DNA from: RHKX01 sp046330415
GTDB taxonomy: Bacteria; Actinomycetota; Thermoleophilia; Solirubrobacterales; 70-9
Direction: 5' to 3'
DNA length: 64,000 nt
Assembly (NCBI GenBank): GCA_046330415.1
Contig: JAXLSW010000022.1
Location: 31,487 to 95,486, forward strand
Shown here: positions 1-9,779 of the stretch, piece by piece
Numbering within the stretch: the stretch's first letter is position 1
How the letters are laid out: each line of letters starts with the position of its first letter
The notes under the pieces: generated by a model
What the model was told of the DNA's origin: nothing
The model's input: only the letters and a program-made list of their open reading frames with translations
Database searches by the model: none
Program-made: the position numbers and the translations under genes

Positions 1-205
1 GGTTGCCGCCGTCGATGGCCTTCGCGATCCCCTCGCGCTTCTCCGCCGAGGAGAAGTAGGGGCTGAAGAAGAAGACCTGCAGGTCGCGGTCCTCGGCGAC
101 GGCGTCGGCGAACTGGCCGAGCTGCTGCTGGACCTCGTCCAGCGAGCCCTTCTCCTCGGCGACGTCGAACAACGCCCCGCTGTAGACCTTGGCGATCTCC
201 TCCAT
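1..205 (-). CDS. atpH: ATP synthase delta subunit, partial (3' end outside window)
   Basis: Peripheral-stalk subunit joining F1 to the b subunit of F0. Only the first 68 codons are visible. They begin MEEIAKVYSGALFDVAEEKG and continue with a segment ending FFFSPYFSSAEKREGIAKAI, the N-terminal helical domain typical of AtpH/OSCP. The ATG at 203-205 lies 27 nt after the atpF stop, the expected position in an atpBEFH operon. The stop codon and C-terminal domain are beyond base 1. It is a separate delta subunit; no b-delta fusion as in mycobacteria is seen. Confidence 0.9.
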   Translation of the reverse strand, partial: MEEIAKVYSGALFDVAEEKGSLDEVQQQLGQFADAVAEDRDLQVFFFSPYFSSAEKREGIAKAIDGGN

Positions 206-232
206 GGGTGGCTCCTCGGGCTCCTCGTCCGC

Positions 233-820
233 CTAGTTCCGGCTCGGCTCTCCGGAGAGGGCGCTGAAGTCGACCTCGGCCAGAGCCTCCTCGACGAGCC
301 GCTTCTGGTCGTCGGCATCGAGCGACTTCCGCGCGACCTTCTCGGTGGCGAGCACCGTCAGGTCCGCGATCTCCTTGCGGATCTGCTCGAGCGAGCGCTT
401 CGTCTCGGCGTCGATGTCCTTGCGGGCGGCAGCGACGAGCTCCTCTCGCTTCGCCTTGCCCTCCTCGGTTGCCTCGGCCTTCGCGGCGTCGCCGGCGCGC
501 TTGGCGCGGGCGACGATGTCGTCGGCCTGCTCGCGAGCCTCCTTGAGGCGCTCGCGGTACTCGGCGAGGACCTCCTCGGCCTCGGCGCGCTGGCGCTCCG
601 ACTCGTCGATGTTCTTCGCGACCTTCTCGGCGCGCTCCTCGAGCGCCTCCGTGATCTTCGGGAACGCGAACCGCTTCAGCACGAGCATGGTGACGACGAA
701 CGCGACGAGCGTCCAGATCATCAGCCCGATGCCGGGCTGGACGAGGAAGCTTCCGCCTCCCTCCTCCTCAGCGGCTTCCGCCAGCGGGAGTGCTGTCGCG
801 ATGAATGCGATCGGGTCCAT
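233..820 (-). CDS. atpF: ATP synthase F0 subunit b
   Basis: Peripheral stalk subunit, 195 aa. One membrane segment (about residues 31-48, IGLMIWTLVAFVVTMLVL) is followed by a long charged amphipathic helix rich in Glu, Arg, Lys and Ala to the C-terminus, the normal b architecture. It starts 7 nt after the atpE stop and ends 27 nt before atpH. Length is slightly above the E. coli protein (156 aa), mostly from an acidic N-terminal extension (residues 12-25), which is common in actinobacteria. Membrane-anchored with a cytoplasmic coiled coil. Confidence 0.95.
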   Translation of the reverse strand: MDPIAFIATALPLAEAAEEEGGGSFLVQPGIGLMIWTLVAFVVTMLVLKRFAFPKITEALEERAEKVAKNIDESERQRAEAEEVLAEYRERLKEAREQADDIVARAKRAGDAAKAEATEEGKAKREELVAAARKDIDAETKRSLEQIRKEIADLTVLATEKVARKSLDADDQKRLVEEALAEVDFSALSGEPSRN

Positions 821-827
821 CGTCGGC

Positions 828-1103
828 CTAGAGGAAGAAGGCGATCAGACCGAAGATGAACGTGTAGAAGGCGACGGCCTCGGTGAGGGCGAAACCGAGC
901 CAGCGGATGCTCTGCAGCTCGTCCTTCATCTCGGGCTGACGGGCGACGGACTCGATCTCCTTGCCGAAGATGATTCCGATGCCGATGCCGGCGCCGATCG
1001 AACCGAGACCGGCACCGACGCCGAGCGCGATGGCCTTGCCCGCGTCCGTGACGCCGGTGTCGGTCAGCGTCTCGGTGGACTGCGCCAGAAGCGTGAGATC
1101 CAT
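828..1103 (-). CDS. atpE: ATP synthase F0 subunit c
   Basis: Proteolipid of the rotor ring, 91 aa. Two hydrophobic hairpin helices are joined by the polar loop RQPE (55-58). The first helix carries the Gly-rich packing motif (GAGLGSIGAGIGIG) and the second holds the ion-binding carboxylate Glu75 in FALTEAVAFY. The sequence looks proton-type; no Na+-specific residue pattern is obvious. The start has a good ribosome site, AAAGGAG, 10 nt before the ATG, fitting the high expression needed for a multi-copy ring. Lies 19 nt downstream of atpB. Confidence 0.96.
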   Translation of the reverse strand: MDLTLLAQSTETLTDTGVTDAGKAIALGVGAGLGSIGAGIGIGIIFGKEIESVARQPEMKDELQSIRWLGFALTEAVAFYTFIFGLIAFFL

Positions 1104-1122
1104 TGTGCGTTGACTCCTTTGG

Positions 1123-2031
1123 TTAGTGGCTCTCGGAGGTTGCTTCCCCGAGGTAGATTGCGGTCAGGATCGAGAAGATGAACGCCTGCAAGCCGGCGAC
1201 GATCACGATCTCGAAGATGTAGAAGGCGAACGCCATCGGGAACGTCAGCACGCCGAGCGCGCCGAGGCCGAGCAGCACCGCCAGCCCGCCGCCCATGAAG
1301 AGCAGCAGCAGGTGGCCGGCGAGGATGTTGGCGAACAGTCGGACCGAGAGCGAGATCAACCGCACGAACTGCGAGATCGCCTCGATCAGGAAGATCAGGA
1401 ACTGGCCGATCGGGTTCATGTTCTCGAGGCCCGAAGGCAGCCAGGTCTTCAGGTACTTGATCGGCCCGTGGTGGCGGATGCCCTCGGCCTGGTACATGAC
1501 CCAGACGACCAGAGTCAGCACCAACGGGATCGAGATGTTCGCCGTCGCCGCGTAGAGCGCGAAGGACGGCACCTCCATGCCGAAGATGTGGACCGGGTGC
1601 TCGGTGTTCGTCGGCAGCGGGATCAGGCCGATGAAGTTCGAGAAGAGGATGAAGAAGAAGAGGGTGGCGAGGAAGGGGAAGTACTTGGCGGCGAGCTTCT
1701 CGTTGAGGTTGTCGTTGGTGATCTGCTTGCGGATCACGTCGTAGATCACCTCGACGGCCATCTGGGTCTTGTTCGGCTTCGCCTTCATGCGGTTGGCGAT
1801 CATCACCATCGAGACGCAGGTGATCACCGAGGCGAGGACGATGTAGAGGACCGCCTTGTTGATCGAGAGGTCGATGCCACCGAGGTGGATGTCGACCCAG
1901 GGATCGAGCTTGAACTCGTTCTGCGGCTGGAACTCGTCGTTCTTGCCGTCGCTTCCGAAGATCAGGAAGATCGCGATCATCAGCAGCGCGTAGCCGCCGA
2001 AGACGAGCAGCAGCTTCTTCTTGGTGCTCAT
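1123..2031 (-). CDS. atpB: ATP synthase F0 subunit a
   Basis: Stator channel subunit, 302 aa, with five to six membrane helices. The essential Arg is Arg231 in SVRLFANILAGH, and Gln282 in LQAFIFSIL is the usual partner in the last helix. I chose the ATG at 2031 (MSTKKKLLLV) because it overlaps the upstream gene by four bases (ATGA), which indicates translational coupling. A longer open frame runs upstream to 2187, but it is Arg/Pro-rich and lies inside the upstream gene. Confidence 0.95.
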   Translation of the reverse strand: MSTKKKLLLVFGGYALLMIAIFLIFGSDGKNDEFQPQNEFKLDPWVDIHLGGIDLSINKAVLYIVLASVITCVSMVMIANRMKAKPNKTQMAVEVIYDVIRKQITNDNLNEKLAAKYFPFLATLFFFILFSNFIGLIPLPTNTEHPVHIFGMEVPSFALYAATANISIPLVLTLVVWVMYQAEGIRHHGPIKYLKTWLPSGLENMNPIGQFLIFLIEAISQFVRLISLSVRLFANILAGHLLLLFMGGGLAVLLGLGALGVLTFPMAFAFYIFEIVIVAGLQAFIFSILTAIYLGEATSESH

Positions 2032-2468
2032 CGCAGTGAACCTTCCGCTTCGGGATGCAGGACGTGCTCCGCGAACTGGCCGCAGAGGCTGATCGTCACG
2101 AGGACCAGGGCCAGGACGGCACCGGCGAGGCCGGCGTCGCGCTCGGCCAGCAGGCCGACGAGCAGAATCGCTCCGGCGAGGATCCAAAGGCGGCCCATCA
2201 TCGCGGCGGCGGTGACGCCGAGGGCGGCGTTGCGGTTGCCGGCGCTGAGCGCGTCGCGACGGCGGCGGTCGGCCATCTCGGTGCCGATCCGGCCGGCCAC
2301 CCAGGCGGCGCCGACGACGAACCAGCCGATCAGCGGGGCGTCCGCCAGGATGAAGACGGGCAGCGCGATCAGCAGCGCGAGGATGTCGAGGTTGCGAAGC
2401 AGCATCTCGTGGTGGTGCGGCGGGGCGGCTACCGGCACTTCAACGGCCGGAGGCGAGCGCGGCTCCAC
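2028..2468 (-). CDS. AtpI-like small membrane protein upstream of atpB
   Basis: Hydrophobic protein of 146 aa (GTG at 2468) or 125 aa (ATG at 2405), with about four membrane segments arranged as two hairpins. Its position directly before atpB, with a 4-base overlap, is where atpI-type genes sit (Rv1303 in M. tuberculosis). AtpI-family proteins help c-ring assembly or Mg2+ handling in other bacteria; that role is inferred here only from position and topology. Sequence similarity to AtpI is weak by eye. The start is uncertain, since neither candidate has a clear ribosome site. Confidence 0.7.
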   Translation of the reverse strand: MEPRSPPAVEVPVAAPPHHHEMLLRNLDILALLIALPVFILADAPLIGWFVVGAAWVAGRIGTEMADRRRRDALSAGNRNAALGVTAAAMMGRLWILAGAILLVGLLAERDAGLAGAVLALVLVTISLCGQFAEHVLHPEAEGSLR

Positions 2469-2826
2469 CCCCCCGTCGCGCCAGGCGCGGCGTGGACCAG
2501 GCGCGGGCAGCGATCGCGCTTGCGGGCGCTGAGCTCACGGGCGGATGCGGCGCCACTGCGGGCGGCCCGACGATGCTCGTCGGACGGCTCGGGGTCTCCG
2601 GGGTTGTCGAAGTGTCGATGGTCCAAGTTCCGTGGGGGTCCGAGCTGGGATCCGGCCGACTCTGAAACTTCTCTCCCAAGTCGGCTGCTCGGGCTGCGGG
2701 CGGCCGAATATACCCGATAGTCGGACGGCTCAGCGGTCGGCTCGGAGGTCCACTCCGGAACCCCGAATCGTGTTTCCGTGAGTACGTGGCAGGTCGCATT
2801 TTCGCCCCGCCGACATGGCCTGCGCC
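2469..2826. other. Intergenic region between wecA-like and atpI-like genes
   Basis: About 360 bases with no convincing gene. The reading frames through it are Arg/Pro/Ala-rich shadows. It should hold the promoter of the ATP synthase operon, transcribed leftward. The only AT-rich island is around 2703-2717, where the minus strand reads TATCGGGTATATT, a possible -10 region, but no good -35 is visible. Nothing else is recognised. Confidence 0.4.
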
Positions 2827-4080
2827 TCAGCCCTCCCCGGGGGGCTCCACACCGGCCCCCGGCTCCCCCGCCTCGGCGTCGGGAACGCGGAAGCTGCCCG
2901 TCTCGAGCTCGTGCTCGACCTCGCGATCGACCTCGGCCTCGGTCGGCGGCGTCGCCGCCCCGGCGCTCGCCTCGCGGAACCGGAAGCGACGGAGCTTGAG
3001 GATCTCGAGCACGTAGATGACGTAGAAGCTCGCAGCGACCGCGAGCACCAGGATCGCCCCCATGACGATCGCCCATCCCGTGTCGAAGTTGCCGCGGTCG
3101 TCGCTGTAGGGGATGAACCGGAGCGCGAGCGCCACCGCGGCCATGACGGCGGTCCATCCGTACAGGTAGGCGAGCGTGCGCCGCTGCGAGAAGCCGATGT
3201 TGGCCATCCGGTGGTGGAAGTGCCAGGCGTCGGCCTCGTAGATGGGGCGCCTGTACTTGATGCGCTTGGCGACGACGAACCCGGTGTCGAGGATCGGGAC
3301 CGCGAGCACGAGCAGCGGGAAGGCGAGCGCGACGACGGCGTTCGTCTTCAGCGCCCCCTGGATCGCCGCCACCGCCAGCAGGTAGCCGAGGAGGTTGGAG
3401 CCGGTGTCGCCCATGAAGCTCGAGGCGGGCGGGAAGCCGTGCCGAAGGAAACCGAGGGCGCCGCCGGCGGTGATCGCGGCGAGGATCCCGGCCGGATTGC
3501 GCTCCAGCGAGAGCGCGACGGCGGCGAGTGTCGCGGCGCTGATCAGGCAGACGCCGGCGGCGAGCCCGTCGACGCCGTCGATCAGGTTGACCACGTTCGC
3601 CATCGCGACGATCCCGAAGATCGTGCCGAGCTCGCCGATGTCGACCGCGCCGGCGACGGGCAGGTTGAAGACGGTGTGCGCGGAGGGGTCGACGCCACCG
3701 ATGAAGGGGAGGGTGAAGACGTCGACGGTGACCCCGGCCGAGACCGGGATGATCGCCGCGACGATCTGCCCGATCAGCTTCAGCAGCGGGTTCAGGTCGA
3801 CGATGTCGTCGACGATCCCGACCGTGGCGATGACGACGGCGCCGAGCAGGATCGCCCGCGTCTCCTCGTCCCAGGGCAGGAAGATCACCCCGGAGACCAG
3901 GACCGCGACGAGGATCGCCATCCCCGACAGCTTCGGTGTCGGGACGACGTGGAGGGAGCGCTCGCGCGGCTGGTCGATCGCGCCGATGCGCCAGGCGAAG
4001 GCCTCGGCTACGGGGACGAGGAGCCACGCGATTGCGGCGGCCGCCGCGAAGGCGAACAGTGCGTCGACGGTCTCAGGCAT
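2827..4080 (-). CDS. wecA: Undecaprenyl-phosphate GlcNAc-1-phosphate transferase (WecA/TagO type)
   Basis: Polytopic membrane enzyme of the GT4/MraY superfamily, 417 aa. It transfers a sugar-1-phosphate from a UDP-sugar to undecaprenyl (or decaprenyl) phosphate and so starts cell-wall glycan synthesis. Visible motifs: DDIVD (91-95), the family signature NLIDGVDGL (165-173), MGDTGS (223-228) and HFHHR (287-291). The HxHH loop is typical of WecA/TagO, not MraY. Mycobacterial rfe/wecA (Rv1302) occupies the same place between sua5 and the atp operon. The C-terminal 40 residues are acidic and probably disordered. Confidence 0.92.
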   Translation of the reverse strand: MPETVDALFAFAAAAAIAWLLVPVAEAFAWRIGAIDQPRERSLHVVPTPKLSGMAILVAVLVSGVIFLPWDEETRAILLGAVVIATVGIVDDIVDLNPLLKLIGQIVAAIIPVSAGVTVDVFTLPFIGGVDPSAHTVFNLPVAGAVDIGELGTIFGIVAMANVVNLIDGVDGLAAGVCLISAATLAAVALSLERNPAGILAAITAGGALGFLRHGFPPASSFMGDTGSNLLGYLLAVAAIQGALKTNAVVALAFPLLVLAVPILDTGFVVAKRIKYRRPIYEADAWHFHHRMANIGFSQRRTLAYLYGWTAVMAAVALALRFIPYSDDRGNFDTGWAIVMGAILVLAVAASFYVIYVLEILKLRRFRFREASAGAATPPTEAEVDREVEHELETGSFRVPDAEAGEPGAGVEPPGEG

Positions 4081-4110
4081 CGGCGGGGAGGCCCTCGCCT
4101 CGCCGCGAGA

Positions 4111-5166
4111 CTACCCGACCCCTTCCCGTGCCCCGGTGGCGGCCAGCGCGGCATCGGCGAGGATCCCGGCGTCCCGCGGGTTGACGGGACCGGGGTCGCG
4201 GTCGCGCTTGGCGAGCTCGAGGGCCGCGGGATCGGCCAGCTCGCGGAGCTCCCCCGAGGCGATCAGCTTCTCGTCGACTGCCCCCATCCGGCCCGAGAAG
4301 ATCGTCCACACCGGGACGCCCAGCGCGACCGCCTCGCGGTTCATCGTGCCGCCGGCGCTGACCACCAGGTCGGCGTAGGCGATCAGGCTCTGGGCATCGA
4401 TCGCCCGCTCGGGGACGATCAGGCCGGCGTCGCCGCGGGCGCGAGCTGCGCGCCCCTGCTCCTCGGTCCGCGGGATCAGAACGGCAAGCACACGCTCGTC
4501 GGCGGCGAGACGGTCGAGAAGCGACTCGTACAGCGGGTTGTCGGCGTGGTAGGCGGAGGTCTCGGGCGGCGGGCGGACGACGACGAGCACCCGGTCGTCC
4601 GTCGTCCGCGCAGGTCGGACCCCGCGCTCGTCGAGGCCGAGCTCGGCGAGGACCGCCGCGTCCGGCTCGAAGTCCGCGAGGTAGTAGTCCTCCTTGAGGC
4701 CGGGATAGCGGAACAGCTTCGCCTCGCTTGCACCGGCGTCGAGGAGCCGGTCGAGTGGGATCGCGTCGGGGACGATCACGCGCCTGGCCGCGCGCCAGGC
4801 GAGCTTCCGCTGCAGGCCGGCGTACTCGTAGTCCTGCATCTGCGCCTGCGGGATTCGCAGCAGCGAGCCGACGACGGCGACGTCGACCGACCCATGCGCG
4901 ATCGCGAGGTCGAACCGGCGCGGGCGCGCCCAGCGGCCGAGTTGCGCGCTGCGGCCGGCGAGCGCTCCGCCCTTGGCGAAGATCGATGCCCCCGCGTGGG
5001 TTCCGAACGTCTCGTATTCGAGGCCGAGGCGGTCGAGCACACCCTCGGTCTGCCCGTAGCTGCGCGCCGTGATCTCGACTTCGTGGCCCGCCTCTCGCAA
5101 CCGCTCGATGACAGGCCGCAGCACCAGGGGGTGCGCGGCAGCCGTGCAATCGACCCAGATCTTCAC
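4111..5166 (-). CDS. DUF354 family protein (GT-B-like, UDP-GlcNAc 2-epimerase fold)
   Basis: 351 aa. The N-terminus MKIWVDCTAAAHPLVLRPVI plus an internal HGSVD and a C-terminal VVSAGGTMNREAVALGVP are hallmarks of DUF354, a group with the GT-B/epimerase fold whose biochemical role is mostly unknown. The C-terminal Gly-rich loop is a nucleotide-sugar-type binding site. The gene lies 28 nt after glyA and 30 nt before wecA in one transcription unit, suggesting a part in envelope glycan synthesis. The start is GTG at 5166. Seen: the fold signature. Inferred: a sugar-nucleotide substrate. Confidence 0.8.
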   Translation of the reverse strand: MKIWVDCTAAAHPLVLRPVIERLREAGHEVEITARSYGQTEGVLDRLGLEYETFGTHAGASIFAKGGALAGRSAQLGRWARPRRFDLAIAHGSVDVAVVGSLLRIPQAQMQDYEYAGLQRKLAWRAARRVIVPDAIPLDRLLDAGASEAKLFRYPGLKEDYYLADFEPDAAVLAELGLDERGVRPARTTDDRVLVVVRPPPETSAYHADNPLYESLLDRLAADERVLAVLIPRTEEQGRAARARGDAGLIVPERAIDAQSLIAYADLVVSAGGTMNREAVALGVPVWTIFSGRMGAVDEKLIASGELRELADPAALELAKRDRDPGPVNPRDAGILADAALAATGAREGVG

Positions 5167-5194
5167 CGGGAAACCACCCGGTCCGGTGACAGGC

Positions 5195-6487
<1,293 letters not shown>

Positions 6488-6495
6488 CGGATGGG

Positions 6496-6972
6496 TCACT
6501 CCTCCTCGTCGTCGTAGCGGGCTTGGCGGTCCCGATCGCGTTCGATCGCCGCGATCTTCTCCACCCGGCGGGCGTGGCGGCCGCCGTCGAAATCGGTTGC
6601 GAGGAAGCGCTCCACGATCGGGGTCGCGTCCTCGGGGCTGAGGCGCGCGCCCGACAGGGTCAGCACGTTCGCGTCGTTGTGGCGGCGGCTCATCTCCGCC
6701 TCGTCGGGATCGTGAGCGTTGACGGCGCGGATGCCCTCGAGCTTGTTGGCGACGATCGAGACCCCGACGCCGGAGCCGCAGACGATCACCGCGCGGTCCG
6801 CCTCGCCCTCGGCGACCATCTCGGCGGCGGCGGCGGCGAAGTCCGGGTAGTCGACCGACTCGGTGGAGTCGGTCCCGACGTCCTCGACGTCGTGGCCGTC
6901 GGAGCTGAGCAGCTTCCCGACGGCGCTCTTGAGCTCGTATCCGGCGTGGTCAGATCCGATCGCGATGCGCAC
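6496..6972 (-). CDS. rpiB: Ribose-5-phosphate isomerase B
   Basis: Interconverts ribose-5-phosphate and ribulose-5-phosphate in the pentose phosphate pathway, 158 aa. The N-terminus IAIGSDHAGYELK, the anion-hole loop VIVCGSGVG with Cys65 as the catalytic base, and RHNDANVLTLSGAR are family signatures. I start at the GTG at 6972; the frame extends to 7125 but the extension is not conserved-looking. The minus strand reads TACCCT then 6 nt before this GTG, a leaderless layout. A large palindrome (7018-7067) lies upstream. Confidence 0.93.
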   Translation of the reverse strand: MRIAIGSDHAGYELKSAVGKLLSSDGHDVEDVGTDSTESVDYPDFAAAAAEMVAEGEADRAVIVCGSGVGVSIVANKLEGIRAVNAHDPDEAEMSRRHNDANVLTLSGARLSPEDATPIVERFLATDFDGGRHARRVEKIAAIERDRDRQARYDDEEE

Positions 6973-7017
6973 CGCGCGAGGGTAGCAACGGCATCGGGGG
7001 CCGCCGGGCTCTTCCAT

Positions 7018-7067
7018 GCCGAACGTCACTCGTTGCCCCCTATAGGGGGTATTGCGTGACGTTCGGA
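7018..7067. repeat. Nested palindrome between sua5 and rpiB
   Basis: Outer perfect arms CCGAACGTCAC (7019-7029) and GTGACGTTCGG (7056-7066) enclose an inner palindrome CCCCCTATAGGGGG (7036-7049). There is no T-tract, so it is not a typical intrinsic terminator. The inner core resembles operators of the CsoR/CstR/FrmR family (runs of C and G around a TA-rich centre), but no such regulator or metal gene is nearby. It could also be a hairpin stabilising the mRNA between sua5 and rpiB. Confidence 0.6.
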
Positions 7068-7078
7068 GCAAGGAGCGG

Positions 7079-7711
7079 TCAGCCGAGCGCGGCCTCGACC
7101 TGCGCCCGCGACAGCGCGCCCTCACGCAGGATCGTCCACCCTCCCCCGCTCCCCTCGTCGATCGCGGTGATGTCGATCACCGTCGAGGGGGAACCCGTGA
7201 GCCCGCCGCCGTCGATGGCGAGGTCCACCGCTTCGACGATCGCCGCGGGCACATCGGCGAAGGCCGACGGAGCCGGCTCCCCCGAGACGTTGGCGCTCGT
7301 CTGGAACATCGCCACGTGGGCGCCGGCGAGCGGGCCGCCGATCAGGCGGACTCCGAGCCGCTCACGATCCTCGCGGCAGGCGAGCGGGTAGCGACGCTCA
7401 GGATTGGCGATGACGAGCGTGACCGGCCCGGGCAGCAGCGCGCCGACCGCCTCTCGCGTGCGCTCGCCCATCGACGGCACGAGCTCCCGCATCAAGAGCG
7501 GCGAGAGGTACATGACCGCGGACGGCTTGCCGTCGTCACGGCCCTTGATCTCGTGGATCCGCTCGATGGCGTCCGCTCGCAGCGGATCGCAGGCGAGGCC
7601 GTAGAGCCCGTCCGCCGGAAACAGCGCGACGCCACCCCCGTGGATCGTCCGCTCGAGCGCCGCGCGGACCGCCTCGGGCCCATCGCCGGCGATGGAGACC
7701 GTCTCACCCAC
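7079..7711 (-). CDS. L-threonylcarbamoyladenylate synthase (Sua5/YrdC/TsaC family)
   Basis: Makes threonylcarbamoyl-AMP for the t6A37 modification of ANN-decoding tRNAs, 210 aa. Family features: PADGLYGLACD near residue 33, the substrate-binding KGRDDGKP, the phosphate/adenylate loop FQTSANVSG, and GSPSTVID near the C-terminus. It is the short YrdC-only form, without the Sua5 C-terminal domain. The start GTG at 7711 is 12 nt after the prmC stop, so the two are co-transcribed. The position after prfA-prmC matches mycobacterial Rv1301. Confidence 0.92.
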   Translation of the reverse strand: MGETVSIAGDGPEAVRAALERTIHGGGVALFPADGLYGLACDPLRADAIERIHEIKGRDDGKPSAVMYLSPLLMRELVPSMGERTREAVGALLPGPVTLVIANPERRYPLACREDRERLGVRLIGGPLAGAHVAMFQTSANVSGEPAPSAFADVPAAIVEAVDLAIDGGGLTGSPSTVIDITAIDEGSGGGWTILREGALSRAQVEAALG

Positions 7712-7723
7712 GCCGTCGCACGC

Positions 7724-8596
7724 TCATCGCCCGATCACCGCGCGGTCGAGACCGCCGAGGTCCTTCCTCACCTCGACGTCGGCGTAGCCCGCTCCGCGGA
7801 CCAGCTCCGCCACCGCCTCCCCCTGCTCGAAGCCGATCTCCAGCGCGACGGCCGCCGCGCTCAGGCCGCCCCCCGGTCCGAGCCGGGCGAGCAGCCCGCG
7901 GATGGCGTCGAGGCCGTCGGGCCCCGAGGTCAGCGCCTCGCGCGGCTCGAACTTCGTGATCTCAGGGGCCAGGCCCGGCCACTCGTCGTCGCGCACGTAG
8001 GGGAGGTTCGCGACGACGAGGTCGAACTCCCGCGGCGCGGAGGGCACCGGCCCGAGCTCGAGCGTCACCCGCTCCCGGAGCCCGAGGGCGACGACGTTCT
8101 CGCCGGCGAGCGAGAGCGCCGCCGCGGAGGTGTCCACGGCGGTGACCGCGCACCCCGGCAGCTCGTCGGCGATCGCCAGCGCGATCGCCCCGCTCCCGGT
8201 GCCGACGTCGAGCGCGCTCCCCGGGTGCAGCTCGAGGGCGATGTCGACCAGCAGCTCCGTCTCCGGGCGCGGGATCAGCGCGCGGGCGTCGCAGCGCAAC
8301 TCGATCCTGCGGAAGCCCCGGCTGCCGAGGATGTAGGCGACCGGCTCGCGGCGCAGGCGTCGGCGCACCATCGCCCCGAAGGCGCGCGCGGCGGCGGCAT
8401 CGACCCCATCCTCGGGCGAGGCGATCAACGCGGCGCGGTCGCGGCCGGTCGCCTCGGCGAGCAGCACCTCGGCGTCGAGGCGCGGCGCCTCCACACCGGC
8501 CGCGCGCAGGGCGTCGGTCGCTGAGGTGAGCGCCTCGCGGATCGATCCCGTGACCGCCCCGATGCGAGACACCGAGGCGGAGCCGAGGTCGTTCAT
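7724..8596 (-). CDS. prmC: Peptide chain release factor N5-glutamine methyltransferase
   Basis: SAM-dependent methylation of the GGQ glutamine of RF1/RF2, 290 aa. An N-terminal helical domain binds the release factor and a Rossmann domain holds ALDVGTGSGAIALAIA (motif I). The usual NPPY catalytic motif reads NLPY here (VVANLPYVRDDEW): the second residue is Leu instead of Pro, while the Asn and Tyr that contact the glutamine amide are kept. It starts on the base next to the prfA stop (8597), so it is tightly coupled to its substrate gene. Confidence 0.93.
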   Translation of the reverse strand: MNDLGSASVSRIGAVTGSIREALTSATDALRAAGVEAPRLDAEVLLAEATGRDRAALIASPEDGVDAAAARAFGAMVRRRLRREPVAYILGSRGFRRIELRCDARALIPRPETELLVDIALELHPGSALDVGTGSGAIALAIADELPGCAVTAVDTSAAALSLAGENVVALGLRERVTLELGPVPSAPREFDLVVANLPYVRDDEWPGLAPEITKFEPREALTSGPDGLDAIRGLLARLGPGGGLSAAAVALEIGFEQGEAVAELVRGAGYADVEVRKDLGGLDRAVIGR

Positions 8597-9664
8597 CTAG
8601 GCCTCGGCGGCCTGCGCCTCGAGGCGGCTGCGCTTCTCCTCGGCCGCCAGCGCGTCGGTGAACTCGCGCAGGTCGCCGGCGAGCACCTCGTCGAGCGCGT
8701 GGCTGGTCAGCTTGATCCGGTGGTCGGTGACGCGCCCCTGGGGGAAGTTGTAGGTCCGGACCTTCTCGGAGCGGTCGCCGGTACCCACCTGCGAGCGCCG
8801 CTCGGCCGAGAGCTCGGCCTGCTGGTCGGCGATCGCCTGCTCGAGCAGGCGCGCGCGCAGCACCCGCATCGCCTTGTCGCGGTTCTGCAGCTGCGACTTC
8901 TCGTCCTGCATCGAGACGACGATGCCGCTCGGCTTGTGGGTGATCCGCACCGCCGAATCGGTCGTGTTCACCGACTGCCCGCCGGGGCCGGAGGAGCTGT
9001 AGACGTCCACCTGCAGGTCGTTGGGGTCGATGTCGACGTCGACCTCCTCGGCCTCCGGAAGCACGGCGACGGTCGCGGTGGAGGTGTGGATACGCCCCTG
9101 CGACTCCGTCTTGGGCACGCGCTGGACGCGGTGGGTCCCCCCCTCGAACTTGAAGACCGAGTAGGCGCCCTCGCCCTTGACGGCGAAGGTGACGTCCTTG
9201 AAGCCGCCCTGCTCGGCCGCGCTCTGGGAGATCACCTCCGTCGAGAAGCCGCGCACCTCGGCGTAGCGGGTGAGCATCTTGTAGAGGTCGCCGGCGAACA
9301 GGGCGGCCTCGTCGCCGCCGGCGCCGCCGCGGATCTCGACGAGGACGTTCTTGTCGTCGTTGGGGTCGGTCTCGACCATCGCCAGCCGGATCTCCTCGGC
9401 CAGCTCCTCGAGCCGGGCCGGCGCGTCGGTGACGACGCGGCGCAGCTCCTCGTCCTCCTCCTCGGCGAGCAGCTCACGCGCCCCCTCGAGATCGTCGCTG
9501 AGGGTCCGCCACTCGACCGCCAGGGCGTTTGCGCCCTGCAGGCGCCGGTACTCGCGCCCGACCTCGGCGTAGCGCTCGCGGTCGGCGATCACGTCGGGAT
9601 CCGACATGTCGCGTTCGAGCTCGCCGAAGCGGCTCTCGATCTGCTCGACGAGCTGCTCGATCAT
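8597..9664 (-). CDS. prfA: Peptide chain release factor 1
   Basis: Terminates translation at UAA and UAG, 355 aa. The catalytic GGQ is at 228-230 (SSGPGGQSVNTTDSAVR), and the stop-codon-reading PxT tripeptide is PKT (184-186), in the RF1 context RVPKTESQGRIHTS. The open frame continues upstream to 9820, but the conserved N-terminus is MIEQLVEQIESRFGELERD at the ATG 9664. Lies 115 nt downstream of rpmE. Confidence 0.96.
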   Translation of the reverse strand: MIEQLVEQIESRFGELERDMSDPDVIADRERYAEVGREYRRLQGANALAVEWRTLSDDLEGARELLAEEEDEELRRVVTDAPARLEELAEEIRLAMVETDPNDDKNVLVEIRGGAGGDEAALFAGDLYKMLTRYAEVRGFSTEVISQSAAEQGGFKDVTFAVKGEGAYSVFKFEGGTHRVQRVPKTESQGRIHTSTATVAVLPEAEEVDVDIDPNDLQVDVYSSSGPGGQSVNTTDSAVRITHKPSGIVVSMQDEKSQLQNRDKAMRVLRARLLEQAIADQQAELSAERRSQVGTGDRSEKVRTYNFPQGRVTDHRIKLTSHALDEVLAGDLREFTDALAAEEKRSRLEAQAAEA

Positions 9665-9779
9665 GTTCAGGATTGTGACGGCTGGCGAACCGGCGGAGTT
9701 GCGAGCGCCGCTGCCAAGGACGCAGGAGGCGACGCGGCCCCAGGGCCGCGAGCCGACGAGGACGCCGGCAGCGGTGCTG

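Noticed and set aside
1126..2720. Long plus-strand open frames opposite atpB and the atpI-like gene
   Set aside because: They are Asp/Glu/Arg-rich mirror frames of conserved minus-strand genes, a common effect of high GC; no family features.
2440..2799. 119-codon minus-strand frame upstream of the atpI-like gene
   Set aside because: Pro/Ser/Arg-rich shadow composition, no ribosome site, overlaps the atpI-like start; likely non-coding leader.
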